Shown: positions 47,521 to 59,633 of the stretch, in pieces
How positions within the stretch are numbered: the first letter of the stretch is position 1
How the letters are laid out: each line of letters begins with the position of its first letter
DNA from: Auanema rhodensis
Lineage: Eukaryota; Nematoda; Chromadorea; Rhabditida; Rhabditidae
Assembly: GCA_964057225.1 (NCBI GenBank)
Contig: OZ059897.1
Span: 3,410,001-3,474,000, forward strand
Direction of reading: 5' to 3'
Length of the DNA: 64,000 nt
Notes under the pieces: generated by a model
What the model saw: the letters and a program-made list of their open reading frames with translations, nothing else
What the model was told of the DNA's origin: nothing
Database searches by the model: none
Position numbers and translations under genes: made by a program

Positions 47521-50500
47521 AATTTTTGTAAATAGCGTTTCTCGATGTAGTAAAGTGCATTCGATGCGGATTTTTAAGTGGCGTTGATCTTTGTTATCAG
47601 ATTTGAGTTAGCTTAAAAATGCACCGAGATATCAACTGATATATGTTCACACTTATATCCTCGATTTTCACCCTGAAGAAATGATTTTTTCGTTGAATAA
47701 CATTGTCCATCATCTTCGTCTTGAAAAAAGGAATCTAAAAACATCTACTTTTTGTGAAATTATTTAGAAATTTTTCGGGAAAATTTTTGTCAAAATGTTT
47801 TTGGAAGCAATGTTGAGTGTACATGGGAACTCAACATACACTAATGCATTATTTTTCAAACGATCATAACTAATTTTTGTAAATAGCGTTTCTCGATGTA
47901 GTATAGTGCATTCGATGCGGATTTTTAAGCTGCGTTGATCTGTGTTATCAGATTTGAGTTAACTTAAAAATGCACCGAGATATCAACTGATATAGGTTCA
48001 CACGTATATCCTCGATTTTCACCCTGAAGAAATGATTTTTTCGTTGAAAAACATTGTCCATCGTCTTCGTCATGAAAAAAGGAATCTAAAAACATCTACT
48101 TTTTGTGAAATTATTCAGAAAAGTTTCGGGAAAATTTTTGTCAAAATGTTTTTGGAAGCAATGTTGAGTGTACATGGGAACTCAACATACACTAATGAAT
48201 TATTTTTCAAACGATCATAACTTATTTTTGTTTAGAGCGTTTCTCAATGTAGTATAGTGCATTCGATGCGGATTTTTAAGCTGCGTTGATCTGTGTTATC
48301 CGATTTGAGCTAGCTTGAAAATGTACCGAGATATCAACTGATATATGTTCACACTTATATCTTCGATTTTCACCCTGAAGAAGTTATTTTTTCGTTGAAT
48401 AACATTGTCCATCGTCTTCGCCTTGAAAAAAGAAATCTAAAAACATCTACTTTTTGTGAAATTATTCAGAAAATTTTCGGGAAAATTTTTGTCAAAATGT
48501 TTTTGGAAGCAATGTTGAGTGTACATGGGAACTCAACATACACTAATGCATTATTTTTCAAACGATCATAACTTATTTTTGTATAGAGCGTTTCTCAATG
48601 TAGTAAAGTGCATTCGATGCGGATTTTTAAGCTGCGTTGATCTGTGTTATCCGATTTGAGCTAGCTTGAAAATGTACCGAGATATCAACTGATATATGTT
48701 CACACTTATATCCTCGATTTTCACCCTGAAGAATTTATTTTTTCGTTGAATAACATTGTCCATCGTCTTCTCCTTGAAAGAAGAAATCTAAAAACATCTA
48801 CTTTTTGTGAAATTATTTAGAAATTTTTCGGGAAAATTTTTGTCAAAATGTTTTTGGAAGCAATGTTGAGTGTACATGGGAACTCAGCATACACTAATGC
48901 ATTATTTTTCAAACGATAATAACTAATTTTTGTATAGAGCGTTTCTTAATGTAGTAAAGTGCATTCGATGCGGATTTTTAAGAGATATCAACTGATATAT
49001 GTTCACACTTATATCCTCGATTTTCACCCTGAAGAAATGATTTTTTCGTTGAAAAAACATTGTCCATCGTCTTTGCCTTGAAAAAAGGAATCTAAAAACA
49101 TCTACTTTTTGTGAAATTATTCAGAAATTTTTCGGGAAAATTTTTGTCAAAATGTTTTTGGAAGCAATGTTGAGTGTACATGGGAACTCAGCATACACTA
49201 ATGCATTATTTTTCAAACGATAATAACTAATTTTTGTATAGAGCGTTTCTTAATGTAGTAAAGTGCATTCGATGCGGATTTTTAAGAGATATCAACTGAT
49301 ATATGTTCACACTTATATCCTCGATTTTCACCCTGAAGAAATGATTTTTTCGTTGAAAAAACATTGTCCATCGTCTTTGCCTTGAAAAAAGGAATCTAAA
49401 AACATCTACTTTTTGTGAAATTATTCAGAAATTTTTCGGGAAAATTTTTGTCAAAATGTTTTTGGAAGCAATGTTGAGTGTACATGGGAACTCAACATAC
49501 ACTAATGCATTATTTTTCAAACGATCATAACTTATTTTTGTATAGAGCGTTTCTCAATGTAGTAAAGTGCATTCGATGCGGATTTTTAAGCTGCGTCGAT
49601 CTGTGTTATCCGATTTGAGCTAGCTTGAAAATGTACCGAGATATCAACTGATATATGTTCACACTTATATCCTCGATTTTCACCCTGAAGAATTTATTTT
49701 TTCGTTGAATAACATTGTCCATCGTCTTCTCCTTGAAAGAAGGAATCTAAAAACATCTACTTTTTGTGAAATTATTTAGAAATTTTTCGGGAAAATTTTT
49801 GTCAAAATGTTTTTGGAAGCAATGTTGAGTGTACATGGGAACTCAGCATACACTAATGCATTATTTTTCAAACGATAATAACTAATTTTTGTATAGAGCG
49901 TTTCTTAATGTAGTAAAGTGCATTCGATGCGGATTTTTAAGTTGCGTTGATCTTTGTTATCAGATTTGAGTTAGCTTAAAAATGCACCGAGATATCAACT
50001 GATATATGTTCACACTTATATCCTCGATTTTCACCCTGAAGAAATAATTTTTTCGTTGAATAACATTGTCCATCATCTTCGTCTTGAAAAAAGGAATCTA
50101 AAAACATCTACTTTTTGTGAAATTATTTAGAAATTTTTCGGGAAAATTTTTGTCAAAATGTTTTTGGAAGCAATGTTGAGTGTACATGGGAACTCAACAT
50201 ACACTAATGCATTATTTTTCAAACGATCATAACTAATTTTTGTAAATAGCGTTTCTCGATGTAGTAAAGTGCATTCGATGCGGATTTTTAAGTGGCGTTG
50301 ATCTTTGTTATCAGATTTGAGTTAGCTTAAAAATGCACCGAGATATCAACTGATATATGTTCACACTTATATCCTCGATTTTCACCCTGAAGAAATGATT
50401 TTTTCGTTGAATAACATTGTCCATCATCTTCGTCTTGAAAAAAGGAATCTAAAAACATCTACTTTTTGTGAAATTATTTAGAAATTTTTCGGGAAAATTT

Positions 50501-51990
50501 TTGTCAAAATGTTTTTGGAAGCAATGTTGAGTGTACATGGGAACTCAACATACACTAATGCATTATTTTTCAAACGATCATAACTAATTTTTGTAAATAG
50601 CGTTTCTCGATGTAGTATAGTGCATTCGATGCGGATTTTTAAGCTGCGTTGATCTGTGTTATCAGATTTGAGTTAACTTAAAAATGCACCGAGATATCAA
50701 CTGATATAGGTTCACACGTATATCCTCGATTTTCACCCTGAAGAAATGATTTTTTCGTTGAAAAACATTGTCCATCGTCTTCGTCATGAAAAAAGGAATC
50801 TAAAAACATCTACTTTTTGTGAAATTATTCAGAAAAGTTTCGGGAAAATTTTTGTCAAAATGTTTTTGGAAGCAATGTTGAGTGTACATGGGAACTCAAC
50901 ATACACTAATGAATTATTTTTCAAACGATCATAACTTATTTTTGTTTAGAGCGTTTCTCAATGTAGTATAGTGCATTCGATGCGGATTTTTAAGCTGCGT
51001 TGATCTGTGTTATCCGATTTGAGCTAGCTTGAAAATGTACCGAGATATCAACTGATATATGTTCACACTTATATCTTCGATTTTCACCCTGAAGAATTTA
51101 TTTTTTCGTTGAATAACATTGTCCATCGCCTTCGCCTTGAAAGAAGGAATCTAAAAACATCTACTTTTTGTGAAATTATTTAGAAATTTTTCGGGAAAAT
51201 TTTTGTCAAAATGTTTTTGGAAGCAATGTTGAGTGTACATGGGAACTCAGCATACACTAATGCATTATTTTTCAAACGATAATAACTAATTTTTGTATAG
51301 AGCGTTTCTCAATGTAGTATAGTGCATTCGATGCGAATTTTTAAGTTGCGTTGATCTGTGTTATCAGATTTGAGTTAGCTTAAAAATGCACCGAGATATC
51401 AACTGATATATGTTCACACTTATATCCTCGATTTTCACCCTGAAGAAATGATTTTTTCGTTGAAAAAACATTGTCCATCGTCTTTGCCTTGAAAAAAGGA
51501 ATCTAAAAACATCTACTTTTTGTGAATTTATTCAGAAATTTTTCGGGAAAATTTTTGTCAAAATGTTTTTGGAAGCAATGTTGAGTGTACATGGGAACTC
51601 AACATACACTAATGCATTATTTTTCAAACGATCATAACTTATTTTTGTATAGAGCTTTTCTCAATGTAGTATAGTGCATTCGATGCGGATTTTTAAGCTG
51701 CGTCGATCTGTGTTATCCGATTTGAGCTAGCTTAAAAATGCACCGAGATATCAACTGATATATGTTCACACTTATATCCTCGATTTTCACCCTGAAGAAA
51801 TGATTTTTTGGTTGAAAAACATTGTCCATCGTCTTCGTCTTGAAAAAAGGAATCTAAAAACATCTACTTTTTGTGAAATTATTTAGAAATTTTTCAGGAA
51901 AATTTTTGTCAAAATGTTTTTGGAAGCAATGTTGAGTGTACATGGGAACTCAACATACACTAATGCATTATTTTTCAAACGATCATAACT
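47521..51990. repeat. 13-unit tandem duplication, copy 1 (4,470 bp)
   Basis: It matches 51991-56460 exactly 4,470 bp further on. Units: 47627 (C), 47978 (O), 48329 (T-like with GAAGAAGTTATT), 48680 (T, deleted tail), 48983 and 49287 (two S in a row), 49639 (T), 49990 (C, GAAATAATT), 50341 (C), 50692 (O), 51043 (T), 51394 (GAATTTATTCAG), 51746 (W-like, TTTTCAGG). The internal C-O pair occurs twice, 2,714 bp apart (47627 and 50341), an older event. The exchange point lies in the roughly 90 bp before 47521. Confidence 0.9.
48983..49638. repeat. Two deletion-flanked units back to back
   Basis: Junctions at 48982 and 49286 are only 304 bp apart, so one whole unit is bounded by the deletion on both sides. 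It joins an S head (GTTGAAAAAAC, TTATTCAG) to a T tail (CAGCAT, GATAATAAC). The same arrangement is found in copy 2 at 53453-54108 (junctions 53452 and 53756). Confidence 0.9.
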
Positions 51991-54900
51991 AATTTTTGTA
52001 AATAGCGTTTCTCGATGTAGTATAGTGCATTCGATGCGGATTTTTAAGTGGCGTTGATCTTTGTTATCAGATTTGAGTTAGCTTAAAAATGCACCGAGAT
52101 ATCAACTGATATATGTTCACACTTATATCCTCGATTTTCACCCTGAAGAAATGATTTTTTCGTTGAATAACATTGTCCATCATCTTCGTCTTGAAAAAAG
52201 GAATCTAAAAACATCTACTTTTTGTGAAATTATTTAGAAATTTTTCGGGAAAATTTTTGTCAAAATGTTTTTGGAAGCAATGTTGAGTGTACATGGGAAC
52301 TCAACATACACTAATGCATTATTTTTCAAACGATCATAACTAATTTTTGTAAATAGCGTTTCTCGATGTAGTATAGTGCATTCGATGCGGATTTTTAAGC
52401 TGCGTTGATCTGTGTTATCAGATTTGAGTTAACTTAAAAATGCACCGAGATATCAACTGATATAGGTTCACACGTATATCCTCGATTTTCACCCTGAAGA
52501 AATGATTTTTTCGTTGAAAAACATTGTCCATCGTCTTCGTCATGAAAAAAGGAATCTAAAAACATCTACTTTTTGTGAAATTATTCAGAAAAGTTTCGGG
52601 AAAATTTTTGTCAAAATGTTTTTGGAAGCAATGTTGAGTGTACATGGGAACTCAACATACACTAATGAATTATTTTTCAAACGATCATAACTTATTTTTG
52701 TTTAGAGCGTTTCTCAATGTAGTATAGTGCATTCGATGCGGATTTTTAAGCTGCGTTGATCTGTGTTATCCGATTTGAGCTAGCTTGAAAATGTACCGAG
52801 ATATCAACTGATATATGTTCACACTTATATCTTCGATTTTCACCCTGAAGAAGTTATTTTTTCGTTGAATAACATTGTCCATCGTCTTCGCCTTGAAAAA
52901 AGGAATCTAAAAACATCTACTTTTTGTGAAATTATTCAGAAAATTTTCGGGAAAATTTTTGTCAAAATGTTTTTGGAAGCAATGTTGAGTGTACATGGGA
53001 ACTCAACATACACTAATGCATTATTTTTCAAACGATCATAACTTATTTTTGTATAGAGCGTTTCTCAATGTAGTAAAGTGCATTCGATGCGGATTTTTAA
53101 GCTGCGTTGATCTGTGTTATCCGATTTGAGCTAGCTTGAAAATGTACCGAGATATCAACTGATATATGTTCACACTTATATCCTCGATTTTCACCCTGAA
53201 GAATTTATTTTTTCGTTGAATAACATTGTCCATCGTCTTCTCCTTGAAAGAAGAAATCTAAAAACATCTACTTTTTGTGAAATTATTTAGAAATTTTTCG
53301 GGAAAATTTTTGTCAAAATGTTTTTGGAAGCAATGTTGAGTGTACATGGGAACTCAGCATACACTAATGCATTATTTTTCAAACGATAATAACTAATTTT
53401 TGTATAGAGCGTTTCTTAATGTAGTAAAGTGCATTCGATGCGGATTTTTAAGAGATATCAACTGATATATGTTCACACTTATATCCTCGATTTTCACCCT
53501 GAAGAAATGATTTTTTCGTTGAAAAAACATTGTCCATCGTCTTTGCCTTGAAAAAAGGAATCTAAAAACATCTACTTTTTGTGAAATTATTCAGAAATTT
53601 TTCGGGAAAATTTTTGTCAAAATGTTTTTGGAAGCAATGTTGAGTGTACATGGGAACTCAGCATACACTAATGCATTATTTTTCAAACGATAATAACTAA
53701 TTTTTGTATAGAGCGTTTCTTAATGTAGTAAAGTGCATTCGATGCGGATTTTTAAGAGATATCAACTGATATATGTTCACACTTATATCCTCGATTTTCA
53801 CCCTGAAGAAATGATTTTTTCGTTGAAAAAACATTGTCCATCGTCTTTGCCTTGAAAAAAGGAATCTAAAAACATCTACTTTTTGTGAAATTATTCAGAA
53901 ATTTTTCGGGAAAATTTTTGTCAAAATGTTTTTGGAAGCAATGTTGAGTGTACATGGGAACTCAACATACACTAATGCATTATTTTTCAAACGATCATAA
54001 CTTATTTTTGTATAGAGCGTTTCTCAATGTAGTAAAGTGCATTCGATGCGGATTTTTAAGCTGCGTCGATCTGTGTTATCCGATTTGAGCTAGCTTGAAA
54101 ATGTACCGAGATATCAACTGATATATGTTCACACTTATATCCTCGATTTTCACCCTGAAGAATTTATTTTTTCGTTGAATAACATTGTCCATCGTCTTCT
54201 CCTTGAAAGAAGGAATCTAAAAACATCTACTTTTTGTGAAATTATTTAGAAATTTTTCGGGAAAATTTTTGTCAAAATGTTTTTGGAAGCAATGTTGAGT
54301 GTACATGGGAACTCAGCATACACTAATGCATTATTTTTCAAACGATAATAACTAATTTTTGTATAGAGCGTTTCTTAATGTAGTAAAGTGCATTCGATGC
54401 GGATTTTTAAGTTGCGTTGATCTTTGTTATCAGATTTGAGTTAGCTTAAAAATGCACCGAGATATCAACTGATATATGTTCACACTTATATCCTCGATTT
54501 TCACCCTGAAGAAATAATTTTTTCGTTGAATAACATTGTCCATCATCTTCGTCTTGAAAAAAGGAATCTAAAAACATCTACTTTTTGTGAAATTATTTAG
54601 AAATTTTTCGGGAAAATTTTTGTCAAAATGTTTTTGGAAGCAATGTTGAGTGTACATGGGAACTCAACATACACTAATGCATTATTTTTCAAACGATCAT
54701 AACTAATTTTTGTAAATAGCGTTTCTCGATGTAGTAAAGTGCATTCGATGCGGATTTTTAAGTGGCGTTGATCTTTGTTATCAGATTTGAGTTAGCTTAA
54801 AAATGCACCGAGATATCAACTGATATATGTTCACACTTATATCCTCGATTTTCACCCTGAAGAAATGATTTTTTCGTTGAATAACATTGTCCATCATCTT

Positions 54901-56460
54901 CGTCTTGAAAAAAGGAATCTAAAAACATCTACTTTTTGTGAAATTATTTAGAAATTTTTCGGGAAAATTTTTGTCAAAATGTTTTTGGAAGCAATGTTGA
55001 GTGTACATGGGAACTCAACATACACTAATGCATTATTTTTCAAACGATCATAACTAATTTTTGTAAATAGCGTTTCTCGATGTAGTATAGTGCATTCGAT
55101 GCGGATTTTTAAGCTGCGTTGATCTGTGTTATCAGATTTGAGTTAACTTAAAAATGCACCGAGATATCAACTGATATAGGTTCACACGTATATCCTCGAT
55201 TTTCACCCTGAAGAAATGATTTTTTCGTTGAAAAACATTGTCCATCGTCTTCGTCATGAAAAAAGGAATCTAAAAACATCTACTTTTTGTGAAATTATTC
55301 AGAAAAGTTTCGGGAAAATTTTTGTCAAAATGTTTTTGGAAGCAATGTTGAGTGTACATGGGAACTCAACATACACTAATGAATTATTTTTCAAACGATC
55401 ATAACTTATTTTTGTTTAGAGCGTTTTTCAATGTAGTATAGTGCATTCGATGCGGATTTTTAAGCTGCGTTGATCTGTGTTATCCGATTTGAGCTAGCTT
55501 GAAAATGTACCGAGATATCAACTGATATATGTTCACACTTATATCTTCGATTTTCACCCTGAAGAATTTATTTTTTCGTTGAATAACATTGTCCATCGTC
55601 TTCGCCTTGAAAGAAGGAATCTAAAAACATCTACTTTTTGTGAAATTATTTAGAAATTTTTCGGGAAAATTTTTGTCAAAATGTTTTTGGAAGCAATGTT
55701 GAGTGTACATGGGAACTCAGCATACACTAATGCATTATTTTTCAAACGATAATAACTAATTTTTGTATAGAGCGTTTCTCAATGTAGTATAGTGCATTCG
55801 ATGCGAATTTTTAAGTTGCGTTGATCTGTGTTATCAGATTTGAGTTAGCTTAAAAATGCACCGAGATATCAACTGATATATGTTCACACTTATATCCTCG
55901 ATTTTCACCCTGAAGAAATGATTTTTTCGTTGAAAAAACATTGTCCATCGTCTTTGCCTTGAAAAAAGGAATCTAAAAACATCTACTTTTTGTGAATTTA
56001 TTCAGAAATTTTTCGGGAAAATTTTTGTCAAAATGTTTTTGGAAGCAATGTTGAGTGTACATGGGAACTCAACATACACTAATGCATTATTTTTCAAACG
56101 ATCATAACTTATTTTTGTATAGAGCTTTTCTCAATGTAGTATAGTGCATTCGATGCGGATTTTTAAGCTGCGTCGATCTGTGTTATCCGATTTGAGCTAG
56201 CTTAAAAATGCACCGAGATATCAACTGATATATGTTCACACTTATATCCTCGATTTTCACCCTGAAGAAATGATTTTTTGGTTGAAAAACATTGTCCATC
56301 GTCTTCGTCTTGAAAAAAGGAATCTAAAAACATCTACTTTTTGTGAAATTATTTAGAAATTTTTCAGGAAAATTTTTGTCAAAATGTTTTTGGAAGCAAT
56401 GTTGAGTGTACATGGGAACTCAACATACACTAATGCATTATTTTTCAAACGATCATAACT
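51991..56460. repeat. 13-unit tandem duplication, copy 2
   Basis: Mismatches to copy 1 that I could find: 52023 T (A at 47553), 52903 G (A at 48433), 55427 T (C at 50957) and 55599 T (C at 51129). Four differences in 4.47 kb make this the most alike large pair in the window. After 56460 the sequence follows GTATAAAGCG, whereas copy 1 ends with GTAAATAGCG. Confidence 0.9.
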
Positions 56461-59400
56461 AATTTTTGTATAAAGCGTTTCTTAATGTAGTATAGTGCAT
56501 TCGATGCGGATTTTTAAGCTGCGTCGATCTGTGTTATCAGATTTGAGTTAGCTTAAAAATGCACCGAGATATCAACTGATATATGTTCACACTTATATCC
56601 TCGATTTTCACCCTGAAGAAATGATTTTTTCGTTGAAAAAACATTGTCCATCGTCTTTGCCTTAAAAAAAGGAATCTAAAAACATCTACTTTTTGTGAAA
56701 TTATTTAGAAATTTTTCGGGAAAATTTTTGTCAAAATGTTTTTGGAAGCAATGTTGAGTGTACATGGGAACTCAACATACACTAATGCATTATTTTTCAA
56801 ACGATCATAACTTATTTTTGTATAGAGCGTTTCTCAATGTAGTATAGTGCATTCGATGCGGATTTTTAAGCTGCGTCGATCTGTGTTATCCGATTTGAGC
56901 TAGCTTGAAAATGTACCGAGATATCAACTGATATATGTTCACACTTATATCCTCGATTTTCACCCTGAAGAATTTATTTTTTCGTTGAATAACATTGTCC
57001 ATCGTCTTCTCCTTGAAAGAAGGAATCTAAAAACATCTACTTTTTGTGAAATTATTTAGAAATTTTTCGGGAAAATTTTTGTCAAAATGTTTTTGGAAGC
57101 AATGTTGAGTGTACATGGGAACTCAGCATACACTAATGCATTATTTTTCAAACGATAATAACTAATTTTTGTATAGAGCGTTTCTTAATGTAGTAAAGTG
57201 CATTCGATGCGGATTTTTAAGAGATATCAACTGATATATGTTCACACTTATATCCTCGATTTTCACCCTGAAGAATTTATTTTTTCGTTGAATAACATTG
57301 TCCATCGTCTTCTTCTTGAAAGAAGGAATCTAAAAACATCTACTTTTTGTGAAATTATTTAGAAATTTTTCGGGAAAATTTTTGTCAAAATGTTTTTGGA
57401 AGCAATGTTGAGTGTACATGGGAACTCAGCATACACTAATGCATTATTTTTCAAACGATAATAACTAATTTTTGTATAGAGCGTTTCTTAATGTAGTAAA
57501 GTGCATTCGATGCGGATTTTTAAGTTGCGTTGATCTTTGTTATCAGATTTGAGTTAGCTTAAAAATGCACCGAGATATCAACTGATATATGTTCACACTT
57601 ATATCCTCGATTTTCACCCTGAAGAAATAATTTTTTCGTTGAATAACATTGTCCATCATCTTCGTCTTGAAAAAAGGAATCTAAAAACATCTACTTTTTG
57701 TGAAATTATTTAGAAATTTTTCGGGAAATTTTTTGTCAAAATGTTTTTGGAAGCAATGTTGAGTGTACATGGGAACTCAACATACACTAATGCATTATTT
57801 TTCAAACGATCATAACTAATTTTTGTAAATAGCGTTTCTCGATGTAGTATAGTGCATTCGATGCGGATTTTTAAGCTGCGTTGATCTGTGTTATCAGATT
57901 TGAGTTAACTTAAAAATGCACCGAGATATCAACTGATATATGTTCACACTTATATCCTCGATTTTCACCCTGAAGAAATGATTTTTTCGTTGAAAAAACA
58001 TTGTCCATCGTCTTTGCCTTGAAAAAAGGAATCTAAAAACATCTACTTTTTGTGAAATTATTTAGAAATTTTTCGGGAAAATTTTTGTCAAAATGTTTTT
58101 GGAAGCAATGTTGAGTGTACATGGGAACTCAGCATACACTAATGCATTATTTTTCAAACGATAATAACTAATTTTTGTATAGAGCGTTTCTTAATGTAGT
58201 AAAGTGCATTCGATGCGGATTTTTAAGAGATATCAACTGATATATGTTCACACTTATATCCTCGATTTTCACCCTGAAGAAATGATTTTTTCGTTGAAAA
58301 AACATTGTCCATCGTCTTTGCCTTGAAAAAAGGAATCTAAAAACATCTACTTTTTGTGAAATTATTCAGAAATTTTTCGGGAAAATTTTTGTCAAAATGT
58401 TTTTGGAAGCAATGTTGAGTGTACATGGGAACTCAACATACACTAATGCATTATTTTTCAAACGATCATAACTTATTTTTGTATAGAGCGTTTCTCAATG
58501 TAGTAAAGTGCATTCGATGCGGATTTTTAAGCTGCGTCGATCTGTGTTATCCGATTTGAGCTAGCTTGAAAATGTACCGAGATATCAACTGATATATGTT
58601 CACACTTATATCCTCGATTTTCACCCTGAAGAATTTATTTTTCCGTTGAATAACATTGTCCATCGTCTTCTCCTTGAAAGAAGGAATCTAAAAACATCTA
58701 CTTTTTGTGAAATTATTTAGAAATTTTTCGGGAAAATTTTTGTCAAAATGTTTTTGGAAGCAATGTTGAGTGTACATGGGAACTCAGCATACACTAATGC
58801 ATTATTTTTCAAACGATAATAACTAATTTTTGTATAGAGCGTTTCTTAATGTAGTAAAGTGCATTCGATGCGGATTTTTAAGTTGCGTTGATCTTTGTTA
58901 TCAGATTTGAGTTAGCTTAAAAATGCACCGAGATATCAACTGATATATGTTCACACTTATATCCTCGATTTTCACCCTGAAGAAATAATTTTTTCGTTGA
59001 ATAACATTGTCCATCATCTTCGTCTTGAAAAAAGGAATCTAAAAACATCTACTTTTTGTGAAATTATTTAGAAATTTTTCGGGAAAATTTTTGTCAAAAT
59101 GTTTTTGGAAGCAATGTTGAGTGTACATGGGAACTCAACATACACTAATGCATTATTTTTCAAACGATCATAACTAATTTTTGTAAATAGCGTTTCTCGA
59201 TGTAGTATAGTGCATTCGATGCGGATTTTTAAGCTGCGTTGATCTGTGTTATCAGATTTGAGTTAACTTAAAAATGCACCGAGATATCAACTGATATATG
59301 TTCACACTTATATCCTCGATTTTCACCCTGAAGAAATGATTTTTTCGTTGAAAAAACATTGTCCATCGTCTTTGCCTTGAAAAAAGGAATCTAAAAACAT

Positions 59401-59633
59401 CTACGTTTTGTGAAATTATTCAGAAATTTTTCGGGAAAATTTTTGTCAAAATGTTTTTGGAAGCAATGTTGAGTGTACATGGGAACTCAACATACACTAA
59501 TGCATTATTTTTCAAACGATCATAACTTATTTTTGTATAGAGCGTTTCTCAATGTAGTAAAGTGCATTCGATGCGGATTTTTAAGCTGCGTCGATCTGTG
59601 TTATCCGATTTGAGCTAGCTTGAAAATGTACCG
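56461..59633. repeat. 4-unit repeat, 1,358-bp period
   Basis: After a K unit at 56567 and a deletion-tailed T at 56919, units 57222, 57573 and 57924 correspond to 58580, 58931 and 59282, 1,358 bp apart. Order: T body (S start in the first copy), C with GAAATAATT, GTTAACTT head with GTTGAAAAAAC. The unit at 57924 ends in the deletion (junction 58227), while 59282 has the same head but the full tail of the unit at 58228, an internal crossover. Private changes: 57729 T, CTACGTTTTG near 59404. Confidence 0.8.
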
